Shown here in pieces: positions 21,948 through 31,703 of a DNA stretch of 41,358 nucleotides. The notes beneath the pieces were generated by a model that was not told the DNA's origin, searched no databases, and was given only the letters and a program-made list of their open reading frames with translations. The stretch is taken from the NCBI RefSeq assembly GCF_000518705.1, contig NZ_JAEC01000037.1:1-41358 (forward strand), read 5' to 3'. The DNA is from Shewanella colwelliana ATCC 39565. GTDB taxonomy: Bacteria > Pseudomonadota > Gammaproteobacteria > Enterobacterales > Shewanellaceae. Position 1 is the first letter of the stretch. Each line of letters opens with the position of its first letter. The position numbers and the translations under genes were made by a program.

Positions 21948-23015
21948 TTAGTGCACGTGGCCAGCGCTTGATTTCTCAAGATCTGCCTTCAACAAAAAGC
22001 TCTTTTGCACCGCATATTCTTCGCCAGCTATGAGTCCTGACAACACCTCTGTCATTTGGCTATCGCGCAGGCCAAGCTCAACCACACGTTTTTCAAAACC
22101 TTCTGCATTGCGCACAAACACCACTTGTTGGCCTTCCATTTCTTGCAGCGCAAGGTTGTCAATCATCAAGCCAACAGCTTGCTTGCTCAAGGTGACGTAA
22201 CCAGACACTAGACTGCCCAGCGGCCATTGGCCGTTAGTATTATCAAGCGGTGCACGTGCAAGCTGATATAACTGTCCTTGTGGCGCACTCAATAGATATT
22301 CAAGCTTCGAATCAGCTTGCTGCTGTGTGCCAGTGACCAATAACTGCTGGCCTACCGCAACACTGCGCATTTGCGCAGGAAAGATCTGATACTCAGCCCA
22401 AAGGCGACTGTCATCGATAATGCTTAGCAATACATTATCGATTGCCATTTCACCTGCATTGGCGCTCCGTTCAACGACCATGCCTGAAATAGGTGCTTTG
22501 ATTGAGTAACGTTTTAGGCTTGAGTTAGACTCAACTTCAGCGATAACTTGTCCAGCTTTAACCCTATCGCCTACGTTAACTTTCATTTGAGTAATTAAAC
22601 CAGCAAAGCGAGCTTTGACTTGGCTGCTGGCAGCTTCTGGCAATACGGTACGGCCATACACGGTAACGGTTTGCTTAATATCACCCGCTTGAGCAATTTG
22701 AGTCGCAATACCTGAGCGCTGCATCTGCTCTGGACTAATATGCACTTTGCCCTCTTCATGCTCATTGTGGCCGTGTTCATCATGCCCATGCTCATCCTTA
22801 TGACCATGATCATCATCGTGCTCATCCTTATGACCATGTTCATCCTCATGCTTATCATGTCCGTGCTCGTCATGACGCTCTGCTTGATGCTGATGTTCAA
22901 GCTCATGGGCGTGATCATCTGAAGCATTCACCGGCATAACAAGCATACAAGCTGTAATGGCCGCAGTGACAGCAAGATGAACGAGAGAAAATTTTGTTAG
23001 TGTGTTAGCGCTCAT
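21948..23015 (-). CDS. czcB: Membrane fusion protein of the metal pump, with histidine-rich N-terminus
   Basis: A 355-residue periplasmic adaptor. A signal peptide (about residues 1-31, ending VNA-SDD) is followed by about 60 residues made mostly of His, Asp, Glu, Gly and Lys (DEHGHK-like repeats). Then come the lipoyl-like and barrel domains of the RND adaptor family (VGDRVKAGQVIAEVES, APISGMVVERSANAGE). The histidine-rich stretch is expected to bind Zn, Ni or Cu and could act as a metal chaperone to CzcA. At DNA level it contains a near-exact 20-bp repeat at 22789-22808 and 22819-22838, suggesting expansion by slippage. It overlaps the czcC stop by 4 bases. Confidence 0.92.
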   Translation of the reverse strand: MSANTLTKFSLVHLAVTAAITACMLVMPVNASDDHAHELEHQHQAERHDEHGHDKHEDEHGHKDEHDDDHGHKDEHGHDEHGHNEHEEGKVHISPEQMQRSGIATQIAQAGDIKQTVTVYGRTVLPEAASSQVKARFAGLITQMKVNVGDRVKAGQVIAEVESNSSLKRYSIKAPISGMVVERSANAGEMAIDNVLLSIIDDSRLWAEYQIFPAQMRSVAVGQQLLVTGTQQQADSKLEYLLSAPQGQLYQLARAPLDNTNGQWPLGSLVSGYVTLSKQAVGLMIDNLALQEMEGQQVVFVRNAEGFEKRVVELGLRDSQMTEVLSGLIAGEEYAVQKSFLLKADLEKSSAGHVH

Positions 23016-24409
23016 TTTGCGTGTCCTTTAGCTGCGTTAGAAATAGCTGCGTTAGAAAAGTCTGCTGGATCGGAAAAGTCATTAAAGAAAGTATGTTGTG
23101 AGGCAGGTAGTGGTTCGGCAATCAATTGCTCAATATCGACGCCGTAACGCAGTGCAGAGGCCGCTGCATCAATCAGTGCTCGACGAGCAAATAACAGCTC
23201 TTCACGCGCAGTTAAATAATCAAGATAGCTATACAAGCCTTGCTCATAAGCTCGTTTAGTGTCTTCAAGGGCTAAGGTTAAGGTAGGAATAACACTCGCT
23301 TGCAAACGATTAACCGTCACCATCGCCTGTTTACGGCTAGCATAGGCGCGATATAACTGGCCATAAAGCGCTAATAAAGCCACTTCTCGGTTAGCAAGCA
23401 CTTGCTCTTTTGCCGCTTGAGCAGAAAGGATTTCGCCAGCATTTCGCTCACCATTAAACAGCGGCATACTAAAGCCAGCAGTCAATGCCATATCGTTGGT
23501 TTGCTGAAACTGTTTAACGCCAACCGACCAGCTGATATCACTGCTCGACTGGGTTTTAGCAAAACGTAGTTCAGCCTCTTTGAGCTGTGCCAGAGTTAAA
23601 TAAGCAGTGATAGCTGGGCTGTACTTTACCTTCTCGAATAATGGTTCGAGCGCGACATCATCACTAAAGGCAAACAAGTTGCCTTGCAGCGAATCAAAGC
23701 CGACCTGAGATTCCCCCCACATCATGCTTAAGGCTAATTTAGCGTAATCGAGCTGTTGCAACTGAGTTTCGGCAACCAGTTTTGCATTGAATACAGCGGC
23801 TTGAGCGCGCTTCACTTCTGCATCGGATGTCACCGCAGCTTGAGCGCGCTTAGCCACAACCGTTTGTGTTTCTTCGGCAAGCAGTAAGGAGTCAATGGCA
23901 AGCTCAAGTTGAGACTGCGCCGCCAAGACATCAATATAACGACGAGTCGCTTCTGCTAGTACGTTTAAAGCGGCAATTTTTTGCTCAGCATCTAATACAG
24001 CACGCTGTTCACTGACAATACCGCTACGGGCATCCAGTTTATCGCCGAGCTCAATCACCGATGATAGAGACACGCTAAACTCCGCACTGTCGATGCCTTG
24101 AAACTCGCCGCTTCCCATTATGTTGTCGGCATCAAAGCCTATTTCAAAACCCGGTGTCAGCGCTTGTGTTTGCGCGGCACCATCGAGTGCCTTAGCTCTA
24201 AACTGAAACACTTTAAGGGATGGGTGCTGTTGTTGGACCCGTTCGATAACTGTAGTTAACGACAGCGCCTCTGTTGGCGTTTCCGCCTTTACCACCAAAG
24301 GCGCGACAAGAAAAAGAGCAATAATAACGAGGGTGCTACAAAGCCCTCGCCAAAGACAACGCATAGCCACTTTTAAGGCGTCGTTGCCAACATTAGTATT
24401 ATAAAACAT
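23012..24409 (-). CDS. czcC: Outer-membrane efflux channel of the metal pump (TolC-like)
   Basis: A 465-residue TolC-family protein with a signal peptide (hydrophobic core CSTLVIIALFLVAPLVV, cleavage near VKA-ET) and two repeats of the outer-membrane-factor domain separated by long helices. It forms the outer-membrane exit for CzcAB. An ATG at 24364 is an alternative start that shortens the signal. It is the first gene of the czcCBA operon; czcB overlaps its stop. The gap to the upstream small protein is 114 bases. Confidence 0.9.
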   Translation of the reverse strand: MFYNTNVGNDALKVAMRCLWRGLCSTLVIIALFLVAPLVVKAETPTEALSLTTVIERVQQQHPSLKVFQFRAKALDGAAQTQALTPGFEIGFDADNIMGSGEFQGIDSAEFSVSLSSVIELGDKLDARSGIVSEQRAVLDAEQKIAALNVLAEATRRYIDVLAAQSQLELAIDSLLLAEETQTVVAKRAQAAVTSDAEVKRAQAAVFNAKLVAETQLQQLDYAKLALSMMWGESQVGFDSLQGNLFAFSDDVALEPLFEKVKYSPAITAYLTLAQLKEAELRFAKTQSSSDISWSVGVKQFQQTNDMALTAGFSMPLFNGERNAGEILSAQAAKEQVLANREVALLALYGQLYRAYASRKQAMVTVNRLQASVIPTLTLALEDTKRAYEQGLYSYLDYLTAREELLFARRALIDAAASALRYGVDIEQLIAEPLPASQHTFFNDFSDPADFSNAAISNAAKGHAK

Positions 24410-24523
24410 CAGAGAATAAGCCTCGATTTAATATAAAAATACAGAGCTGTTAGTTAAACCTGCAACAGGCCCAACAGATCTTTAGCAAGCCATTAAAAGC
24501 TCACTAAACTGATAAGATTTTGA

Positions 24524-24931
24524 TTAAACGGTTAAGGCTTTAGGGGGGCGTAGAAACGCGAAGTAAGGGGATTCAACAGAAATAGAGCTAAAGGTAAAAG
24601 TGTGGCTATTAGGACTTACCGCCATAGACTTTAGCGCAGTGACAGGATGCATCAAGGTCATACAGCATGAGCAGCAGTTATTGCTGCATTCGACGCAGTC
24701 ATCGTCTACATGGCTTTTTATGTCATCCTCATCACATTGTGATTGGCTATCGGCGCTTTTAATTTGCTCAACAACATAGCTTACGTCACTGCCACAATCA
24801 TCGTGGGCCGAAGTACAGTCGTCAGCCATGGTCACCATAGATTGCATCGTTAAAATCACGATCAATAACATCCGCCCCAGCGCTGCTGGAGAGATGATTA
24901 ATGCGCGAATAAAACGACCTAGATTAAACAT
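24524..24931 (-). CDS. Small exported Cys/His/Asp-rich protein, CzcI-like
   Basis: A 135-residue protein with a membrane-spanning or signal segment (about residues 17-36, MLLIVILTMQSMVTMA) and a following region rich in Asp, Cys and His, including CVECSNNCCSCCM. It ends in FLRPPKALTV, a Pro-Pro-containing tail typical of the CzcI / DUF2946-like proteins found upstream of czcCBA-type operons. CzcI-like proteins are thought to sense or buffer metal in the periplasm. Its position at the head of the operon supports that reading. The assignment is by pattern and location only. Confidence 0.6.
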   Translation of the reverse strand: MFNLGRFIRALIISPAALGRMLLIVILTMQSMVTMADDCTSAHDDCGSDVSYVVEQIKSADSQSQCDEDDIKSHVDDDCVECSNNCCSCCMTLMHPVTALKSMAVSPNSHTFTFSSISVESPYFAFLRPPKALTV

Positions 24932-25252
24932 TATGGCTTAACACGACCTTTGCTTTTGTTGACAATCATTACTGAGCTTGTTGGACACTTAAATAGCTTT
25001 TACTGCCAGCTAGTGTAAATTAATCACTATTAAAACACTATTCGAATAGCCAACTTAGCGCCGCTGTCCGATAAAAATATCCAAAAACCTCGACAAGCCC
25101 ACATTAACGTCATCGCTTCTTTACTACCTATATTGAGTTATTTTATAGCAAAAAGTGTGATTACCCGAGCATTTTACTCAAGTAATAATTGAGCCCAACT
25201 AAAGGTGCGAATAATATACTTGTTACATATAAAACATACCTTGGAGATGTCA
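24932..25252. other. 321-bp intergenic region between the metal operon and ric
   Basis: No gene is supported. It contains a perfect 12-bp palindrome CTATTCGAATAG at 25038-25049, a possible operator. It must hold the divergent promoters of the CzcI-like gene and ric. The half-site TGTGATT at 25156-25162 is CRP-like but has no matching second half. Confidence 0.5.
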
Positions 25253-25990
25253 ATGTCTCAACCAAACACACTTGAGTCGAAAACCCTTCAGACCAAAGAA
25301 GATCTGCTCGCTGCGCGCGTTGGTGAGTTAGTCGCTAACGATTTCCGCACAGCCCATCTGTTTAGTCAGTATGGTATTGATTTTTGTTGCGGCGGTGGCA
25401 TCAGTTTAGCGCGAGCGATTAAACGTTTCGATGCCGATGAAGCCCCTCTGCTTGACGCCTTGATAGCCTTAGATGCTCAAGGCGATAAACTTCAAGGTTT
25501 AGAGCAACTGCCCCTCCCCGACTTACTTAACTATATCGAATCGACTCACCATACTTTTGTGAGAGAAAAAGCGCCTCTGCTAGTGGAATACAGCCAAAAG
25601 ATGGTGCGTGCTCACGGCGAAAACCATGCTGAAATCAAACCATTGGCAGGCTGGATCCATGCATTAGTGGAAGACTTAATGCCGCACCTGATGAAAGAGG
25701 AACAGATATTGTTCCCGGCGATTCTAGGCCTGCACAACCAAGTTGAAATGCAAAACTGCTTTGGCCATATCGGCAATCCTATCAATGCTATGCAGTATGA
25801 GCATGATGATGCATTGCAGATCTTCGAGAAGATCAGTGAGCTCACGAATGGTTTTACTCCGCCAGCGCACGCTTGCACGACCTGGCGTGTTTGTTACGCC
25901 ACCCTGGCAGAGTTTGAGTTGGATCTAAAGCAGCACATCTACTTAGAAAACAATCTCCTCTTTCCTCAGGCACTAGCACTAACACTGTAA
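25253..25990 (+). CDS. ytfE: Iron-sulfur cluster repair di-iron protein Ric (YtfE/ScdA)
   Basis: A 245-residue Ric protein. The N-terminal DUF542 domain carries Cys-Cys in FSQYGIDFCCGGGISLARA. The C-terminal hemerythrin-like domain has metal-binding His and Glu in HTFVREKAPL, MPHLMKEEQILFP and MQYEHDD. Ric helps restore iron-sulfur clusters damaged by nitric oxide or peroxide. I chose the ATG at 25253-25255 because GGAG ends 7 bases upstream; earlier in-frame starts overlap the ribosome site. E. coli YtfE is 220 residues. Commonly regulated by NsrR, but I do not see a convincing NsrR site. Confidence 0.92.
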   Translation: MSQPNTLESKTLQTKEDLLAARVGELVANDFRTAHLFSQYGIDFCCGGGISLARAIKRFDADEAPLLDALIALDAQGDKLQGLEQLPLPDLLNYIESTHHTFVREKAPLLVEYSQKMVRAHGENHAEIKPLAGWIHALVEDLMPHLMKEEQILFPAILGLHNQVEMQNCFGHIGNPINAMQYEHDDALQIFEKISELTNGFTPPAHACTTWRVCYATLAEFELDLKQHIYLENNLLFPQALALTL

Positions 25991-26017
25991 TATTCGTCAT
26001 CGACAGTCTGCAGTACC

Positions 26018-26593
26018 TCAAAAACCCATTAATAAATAGCCGCCAGTAGCGGCTATTGCGACACCAGCTAAACGGGTCACGGCAAATTTTGTTGGTATAT
26101 TTTGCATGATAAAACCCAATGCAACCCCACAGATATGGATCACCGCTGTACCAGATAAAAATCCTAATGCATAAAGCACAGGGCTCGCTAGTTCTGGCAT
26201 CTCTGCGCCATGAGCATGACCATGAAAAATCGCAAATAAGCCAACGAAAGCCATCGCCGCATAGAGCGGAATACGCTTATCTAAGGCGATAGCACCGCCT
26301 AGCAATAACACTGACAATGCAATACCAATTTCGACAAAAGGCACCGCAATGGCAAACACACCCAATACCCCGCCCACTAACATAAACGCCATAAAGGCCA
26401 ACGGCACACGCCAAATGGCATGACCCCCTAACTGAGTGCTCAGTAGCCCAACACTTAGCATGGCAAGTAGGTGATCAAACCCCAGTACAGGGTGATTGAA
26501 GCCAGTGACAAAACCTGCTCCGCTAGTGATTTCATGGGAAAAAGCGGGGGCAGTCCAGCAAAGTAGTAATAGGGGAAGTAGTTTCTTTAGCAT
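26018..26593 (-). CDS. HupE/UreJ family metal permease
   Basis: A 191-residue protein with a signal-like start (MLKKLLPLLLLCWTAPAFS) and about six membrane helices. The family motif HPVLGFDHLLAM is present near residue 34, and a second histidine cluster FHGHAHG near residue 123. HupE/UreJ proteins import or handle Ni or Co. No hydrogenase or urease gene is nearby. The adjacent metal pump suggests metal handling as the local theme. It is convergent with ric, 27 bases between stops. Confidence 0.88.
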   Translation of the reverse strand: MLKKLLPLLLLCWTAPAFSHEITSGAGFVTGFNHPVLGFDHLLAMLSVGLLSTQLGGHAIWRVPLAFMAFMLVGGVLGVFAIAVPFVEIGIALSVLLLGGAIALDKRIPLYAAMAFVGLFAIFHGHAHGAEMPELASPVLYALGFLSGTAVIHICGVALGFIMQNIPTKFAVTRLAGVAIAATGGYLLMGF

Positions 26594-26696
26594 CTATAGG
26601 TCTCATTCCGTGACATTGAAAACAGACAGTAGATTAAATTAGTGACAAGGACTGTGACCAAAAATAGAAAATGGCGTGATCGATAAGAAAAATAAA

Positions 26697-26719
26697 AAGG
26701 CTCGTTAGCAACGAGCCTT
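26697..26719 (-). terminator. Intrinsic terminator after the lipoprotein gene
   Basis: AAGGCTCGTT and AACGAGCCTT form a 10-bp stem around a 3-base loop. On the minus strand it is followed by TTTTATTTTTC. It lies 8 bases after the lipoprotein stop and insulates hupE. Confidence 0.88.
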
Positions 26720-26727
26720 GATGCGGT

Positions 26728-27192
26728 TTAAATGGCCACCTGATTTAACGGCGACCAACGCAATGATGCCTGTTTTTGCTCAATCAATTGTTCTATTAAC
26801 TCTCTGATTTTTGGCTCCGCATCAATGAACTTATTCATGTTTGCGCCACCCATACGCGCATCATAAATGGCTTCACCATCTAGCTTGCCATCGCGAAATA
26901 CTCTTATCTCAGCATAGACCATGTATAAAGCTAAATCCCATGCCCAGTTTGCCGTGTATGTGGCTGTCCACTCACATTGCTGGCTGGCATCTAACTGATC
27001 GATAATACGATACTTAATCTTTTTCTCTGTCAGCACTTTCTCGACTTCAGCAAGAAATCCTTCACGTACATCGGGGTTTTTCTGAATGCACACTTCATCA
27101 CTATTATTAACTTGAACAGGGTCAACTCGTTGCTTAATAGAGCAAGCTGTAGTCATCGCCAATACCGCAATAGTCACTAAAACCTTTTTCAT
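26728..27192 (-). CDS. Putative lipoprotein of unknown function (Sbal_3080-like)
   Basis: A 154-residue protein starting MKKVLVTIAVLAMTTACSIK, with a lipobox ending at Cys17 (TTAC). I chose the ATG at 27190-27192 because AAGGA lies 6 bases upstream; an earlier ATG five codons before overlaps that site. The mature part has one conserved region (CEWTATYTANWAWDLALYMV, then a predicted amphipathic C-terminus). It resembles a family of Shewanella/Vibrio lipoproteins annotated Sbal_3080. No function is known to me. It stands alone with its own terminator. Confidence 0.8.
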   Translation of the reverse strand: MKKVLVTIAVLAMTTACSIKQRVDPVQVNNSDEVCIQKNPDVREGFLAEVEKVLTEKKIKYRIIDQLDASQQCEWTATYTANWAWDLALYMVYAEIRVFRDGKLDGEAIYDARMGGANMNKFIDAEPKIRELIEQLIEQKQASLRWSPLNQVAI

Positions 27193-27316
27193 GATATTCC
27201 TTATCATTAACAGTTAATTAAATTACTCATTATGTAGAACATAGGAATGATATCAGTCGAAGGTATGACAAAATAGCACCTTAGGTTGGTTTATTGGTAC
27301 TAAAGCGATAATTGCC

Positions 27317-28036
27317 TCAAATAAGGTTGAGCAAATCACTTAATGCGGACAGCTGTATATGCGGCAACATCCCGCTACCAGCAAGTTGAGGTTGGCGGCC
27401 GACAGCGGGATTTAACCAAGCGACTTGGCAACCAGCTTGGCGCGCACCCTGTACGTCAGCCTTGAAGCTGTCACCAACATGCAACAGTTGCTTACTTTGG
27501 ATACCAAGACGATGATAAGCCTGATAAAACATATCTGGATGGGGTTTCATGCGCGTGCCGTTACCTGGGTGCAGCACAAATTCAAACACGTCTTGCAAGC
27601 CGATATTTGCGGCGTCAACGTTACCGTTGGTGATACCTATCAAACGGTAATGTTCACCTAAAGTGCCCAACATCTCCAATATTGATTTAGCGACAACAAA
27701 ATCCGAACGCTGTGTTAGAAAGTAATCCAGCCCTTTTTGCGCACCTTGCGCCGCGCACTCAGTATCATAACCCAGTGCCAATAACCCCTGCTCTAACGTC
27801 AGTAAACGCGCCGCAGAAGTATCATGTTTTAACAATGGAAAATGGTCAATGAGCGCCTTCTTTAATTGAAGCCAGTCCTCAAAATCCCAACCTGTCGTCA
27901 ATGGATAGTGCTTGGCTAAAAATGCCAATAACTTTTGCTCGGCATTGATAATAATAGGGCGATTGTCGTACAACGTATCATCGAGATCGAAGCTGATAGC
28001 GGAGATCAAATGCGGTTTTAAGGCAGTATTAATCAT
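27317..28036 (-). CDS. yigB: HAD-family hydrolase, YigB-like (5-amino-6-(5-phosphoribitylamino)uracil phosphatase candidate)
   Basis: A 239-residue HAD phosphatase with nucleophile motif [10 protein letters not shown], motif II IGITNGN and the [20 protein letters not shown] and [13 protein letters not shown] segments. E. coli YigB acts in riboflavin synthesis and on FMN. I chose the ATG at 28034-28036, which overlaps the end of xerC by 8 bases and follows GAGGTG. A start 13 codons earlier would run deeper into xerC. In enterics yigB also follows xerC. Confidence 0.87.
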   Translation of the reverse strand: MINTALKPHLISAISFDLDDTLYDNRPIIINAEQKLLAFLAKHYPLTTGWDFEDWLQLKKALIDHFPLLKHDTSAARLLTLEQGLLALGYDTECAAQGAQKGLDYFLTQRSDFVVAKSILEMLGTLGEHYRLIGITNGNVDAANIGLQDVFEFVLHPGNGTRMKPHPDMFYQAYHRLGIQSKQLLHVGDSFKADVQGARQAGCQVAWLNPAVGRQPQLAGSGMLPHIQLSALSDLLNLI

Positions 28037-28922
28037 TGCCACCTCGCTTCTTGGCTCTTGGATGAGCGCCATCATAAACTTTTGCTAAATGCTGAAAGTC
28101 TAAACTGGTATAAACTTGAGTGGTTGATAGATTCGCATGGCCTAAAAGCTCTTGTACTGCCCTCAAGTCGGCGCTTGATTCCAGCATATGCGTCGCAAAA
28201 GAGTGGCGTAATTTATGTGGATGCACTCGCACGTTCAAACCTTGTTGTTGACCCCATTTATCAAGGCGCGCTTGAATACTGCGATGTGCTAAACGCTTGC
28301 CCTTAGCTGTCACAAATAGTGCATCATCTTCGCAAGCTAAACTGGCCCGCTGTGGCAACCACTGCGCTATCGCGTCAATCGCCAACCGACCAATAGGTAC
28401 AATGCGCTCTTTACTGCCCTTGCCCATTACCTTAACTTGATGCTCACTGAAATCGATATCCAGATGATTTAAGGCTGCAAGTTCTGCCAATCGTAATCCT
28501 GACGAATAGAATAGTTCCATAATGGCCCTATCTCGCACCGCCAGTAGATCATCTCCCTCAATTGACAGCAGATGAGTCACGGCATCCAGATCCATATTCT
28601 TAGGTAATGGCTTACCCTGTTTTGGCGCACTAAGATTGGCTGCAGGGTCGACCGTAATCAAGGATTCCTGCATCAAAAAGTGAAAAAACTGCTTCAGTGC
28701 CGAGAGAGATAGAGCGATTGAACGCGCGCCCAACCCTTGTCTATGCAAACGGTTAAGTACACCTTGCAACTGCTCACTACTCAATTGCTGCCATTGAGAT
28801 CCCTCAGCTAATAGCTGCTCGACTCGGCGCAATTCAAAAAGGTAGTTTCGTACAGTGTGCGGTGACAATTGACGCTCTGAAGCAAGATAGGTTTCAAAGC
28901 GCTCAATCAGACAGATAGACAT
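28029..28922 (-). CDS. xerC: Site-specific tyrosine recombinase XerC
   Basis: A 297-residue tyrosine recombinase with the catalytic set visible: Arg in [12 protein letters not shown], Lys in [25 protein letters not shown] (HxxR), His in [10 protein letters not shown] and nucleophile Tyr in [13 protein letters not shown]. With XerD it resolves chromosome dimers at dif. The start is uncertain: the ATG at 28920-28922 follows the DUF484 stop by 7 bases but has no good ribosome site; a start 11 codons earlier overlaps DUF484. Its neighbours are standard for gammaproteobacteria. Confidence 0.96.
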   Translation of the reverse strand: MSICLIERFETYLASERQLSPHTVRNYLFELRRVEQLLAEGSQWQQLSSEQLQGVLNRLHRQGLGARSIALSLSALKQFFHFLMQESLITVDPAANLSAPKQGKPLPKNMDLDAVTHLLSIEGDDLLAVRDRAIMELFYSSGLRLAELAALNHLDIDFSEHQVKVMGKGSKERIVPIGRLAIDAIAQWLPQRASLACEDDALFVTAKGKRLAHRSIQARLDKWGQQQGLNVRVHPHKLRHSFATHMLESSADLRAVQELLGHANLSTTQVYTSLDFQHLAKVYDGAHPRAKKRGGND

Positions 28923-28929
28923 TAGCGAA

Positions 28930-29568
28930 TTACAATTTTGGCAGAAGATGATCAAGCAGTTGCTTGAGCTGATCTAATAGCAAGTTATCCATCTCAGGAT
29001 GGAAATGCATTGGGTCTTTGCTGGCGATAGCAAAAATCACTTGGCCACACTGTTCCGACAGGCGAGACAGCGCTACCGACCCGACCTCACTGCCAAATAG
29101 ACGTTTAGATTCAGTATTGGTTAAACGGCCAAAATAGTAGCCTGGCTTTAACCTATCCCGCCATATATTCGACAATTCACTGTCGATATCATGCACGGTA
29201 ATTAACCTTACATGGGTAAAATTAAACTGCTCTTTTAGCTCGACAGACAGTGTTTGCCTTAGCTCACCAAGATCTTCAGCTTGGAGCAGTTTCAATGACA
29301 GCGCAGTATTAAACATGTAGATCTGTTCGTTACGCGTTGCCATGGCCATTAAAGAAGTGATCTCCTCCTCTAGTTGCGCCACACGTCCACGTAGCATCTC
29401 TTGTTTACGCTCAACCAGCGAGACAGCTCCACGCTGCGCATGAGGAATCCGCATAGCCAATAACAGCTCAGGATAACGGCTAAAGAAATCAGGGTTGTCG
29501 AGCAGATACTCGCGTATCAAGATCTCATCAAAAGGAAGTGGCGTCTTCTTATTCATAACGTCTGTCAT
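28930..29568 (-). CDS. DUF484 family protein
   Basis: A 212-residue DUF484 protein, usually found between dapF and xerC. The family has a GAF-like fold and no enzymatic residues that I can recognise; a coiled-coil-like stretch at about 45-75 ([20 protein letters not shown]) is followed by the GAF-like domain. Its function is unknown. Its ATG shares one base with the dapF stop (TAATG), so translation is coupled. Confidence 0.9.
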   Translation of the reverse strand: MTDVMNKKTPLPFDEILIREYLLDNPDFFSRYPELLLAMRIPHAQRGAVSLVERKQEMLRGRVAQLEEEITSLMAMATRNEQIYMFNTALSLKLLQAEDLGELRQTLSVELKEQFNFTHVRLITVHDIDSELSNIWRDRLKPGYYFGRLTNTESKRLFGSEVGSVALSRLSEQCGQVIFAIASKDPMHFHPEMDNLLLDQLKQLLDHLLPKL

Positions 29569-30404
29569 TACTGTATCTGTCCATCATATACATGCTCTGC
29601 AGGCCCCGTCATCCAAAGGGGCTTACCCTCGCCTTCCCAATTAATCGTCAATGTTCCACCAGGCAAATCGACACGCACGCGGCTAGCCAATTTGCCTTGA
29701 AGTTGGCCAACCACAGCTGCAGCACATGCACCACTGCCACACGCCAAGGTTTCTGCCGCACCACGCTCATAGACTCGCAGCTTAATATGGTCACGACTCA
29801 CGACTTGCATAAAGCCTACATTGACCCCTTTGGGAAAACGCTCATGGCTGGTCAATAAGGCGCCTAGGTTGGCGACATCGGCCGTTTCAATATCTTCGAC
29901 ATCAAGCACGCAATGTGGATTACCCATAGACACTGCGCCGCATAAAAAAGTTTGTACACCGGTCGCGAGTTCCGTTTGCAACAAATAGGTTTTTTCTGCT
30001 TTTTTAGCCGTGAATGGAATACGGCTGGGGTCCAAAATTGGAATCCCCATATTCACAGTTACATTGCCATCTTTCTCTAAGCGTAAAGTGATTTTTCCAG
30101 ATGAGGTGCTAACCTTGATTTTTTGCTTATTCGTCAGACCTTTGTTTCTGACAAAGCGCGCAAAACAGCGAGCACCATTACCACACTGCTCAACTTCACT
30201 GCCATCGGCATTGAAAATCCGATAATGAAAATCTAACTCAGGATCATAAGGCGGCTCCACCAATAATAGCTGGTCAAAACCGATACCAAAGTTTCGATCA
30301 GACAGACGTTTTATCTGCTCCGGCGAAAAATAGACATTTTGTGTCACGCCATCGACCACCATAAAGTCGTTGCCTAAACCATGCATCTTGGTGAATTGGA
30401 TCAA
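29568..30404 (-). CDS. dapF: Diaminopimelate epimerase
   Basis: A 278-residue cofactor-independent epimerase that converts LL- to meso-diaminopimelate for lysine and peptidoglycan. Both active-site cysteines are present: [10 protein letters not shown] and [14 protein letters not shown]- and C-terminal halves are the two pseudosymmetric lobes. It follows lysA by 49 bases on the same strand, and DUF484 overlaps its stop. Length agrees with E. coli DapF (274). Confidence 0.97.
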   Translation of the reverse strand: MIQFTKMHGLGNDFMVVDGVTQNVYFSPEQIKRLSDRNFGIGFDQLLLVEPPYDPELDFHYRIFNADGSEVEQCGNGARCFARFVRNKGLTNKQKIKVSTSSGKITLRLEKDGNVTVNMGIPILDPSRIPFTAKKAEKTYLLQTELATGVQTFLCGAVSMGNPHCVLDVEDIETADVANLGALLTSHERFPKGVNVGFMQVVSRDHIKLRVYERGAAETLACGSGACAAAVVGQLQGKLASRVRVDLPGGTLTINWEGEGKPLWMTGPAEHVYDGQIQ

Positions 30405-30453
30405 AAGAGTGTTCCTTTAAATAACTGAGCTAACTAACTTTCACATCCCCCGA

Positions 30454-31699
30454 TTATGGGAGCAGTTGTTCACCTTGCCATAGTTGAGCGATTTTTTCTC
30501 TCTCTCGCACTAAATAATGTGCGCTACCATCAACCATCACTTCGGCCGCACGCGGACGAGAGTTATAGTTCGATGACATAGTAAAACCATAGGCACCAGA
30601 TGAGCGAACCGCGAGGAGATCGCCAGATTCAAGCACTAGCGAACGATCTTTACCTAAAAAGTCACCCGTCTCGCAAACTGGGCCAACAATATCATAATTT
30701 AGCGTGTCACCTTGACGTGGATTAACCGCAATAATGTTTTGCCAAGCACTGTAGAGTGAGGGACGAATTAAGTCATTCATCGCACCATCGACTAAAGCAA
30801 AGTTTTTCTCGCTGTTCTGCTTTAAGTAGAGCACTTGCGTAACAAAAAATGCCCGCATTGGCGGCAATTGCGCGACCCGGTTCAAAGATCAATTTCAGCT
30901 CACGGCCTGCCAACCTTTCTAACAATGCCGATGCATAATCACTAGGTTGCGGCGGTACCTCATCATCATAGGTAACACCTAAGCCGCCACCCACATCAAG
31001 ATGAGATATGCTAACGCCTTTTTCTGCCAAGCGATCGATAAGGCCTAACATTCTGTCCATGGCATCGAGAAACGGTTGTATCTCTGTCAGTTGCGAGCCT
31101 ATATGACAATCTGCGCCTTTGACCTCCAGCCCAGCTAGTTCATGGGCGCGCAAGAAGATAGCTTCCGCCTCTTCCATGGCGATACCAAATTTGTTCTCTT
31201 TAAGACCCGTAGAAATATAAGGGTGAGTACCAGCGTCAACATCAGGGTTAACACGCAGAGACACTGGCGCGACTTTCCCCAGTCTTAATGCCACTAGGTT
31301 TAACTGCTCAAGCTCGGCAGCAGACTCAACATTAAAGCAGTAGATACCAAGCTCTAATGCCATCTCCATTTCACTGACGGTTTTGCCCACACCAGAAAAC
31401 ACCACTTTTTTCGGGTCGCCACCGGCTTCAATTACCCGAGCAAGCTCGCCACCTGAGACAATATCAAACCCACTGCCTAAACGGGCCAGTACATTGAGCA
31501 CGGCCAGGTTTGAATTCGCTTTTACCGCATAACAGATGAGGTGGGGATGGTTAGCCACTGCGTTATCAAAAGCATGCCAATGACGCTCTAATGTTGCACG
31601 AGAATAAAGATATAACGGCGTACCGTAGGTTTGTGCTAACTGAGCTACGACACAATCTTCAGCCTGTAGTTCGCCATCTTTGTAGAGAAAATAGTCCAA
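30454..31699 (-). pseudogene. lysA: Diaminopimelate decarboxylase, split by a one-base frameshift
   Basis: Together the two reading frames make a complete 414-residue LysA: PLP lysine in YAVKANSNLAVL (Lys60), HIGSQLTEIQ, GGGLGVTYDD, EPGRAIAANAG, then in the next frame VTQVLYLKQNSEKNFALVDG and the catalytic cysteine in GPVCETGDFL. The break lies in a run of six T on the minus strand (30844-30849). Removing one T restores AGIFVTQVLY. As written the first frame continues 23 codons and stops at 30773. The start is TTG at 31697-31699 (LDYFLYKDGEL), with AAGGA 8 bases upstream; no ATG fits. It catalyses the last step of lysine synthesis. A sequencing error in the homopolymer is the simplest explanation, but a true mutation or slippage cannot be excluded. 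Confidence 0.9.
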
Positions 31700-31703
31700 G
31701 AGA

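Noticed and set aside
25154..25169. CRP-like site in front of ric
   Set aside because: Only the left half TGTGA is good; the second half matches 2 of 5 bases.
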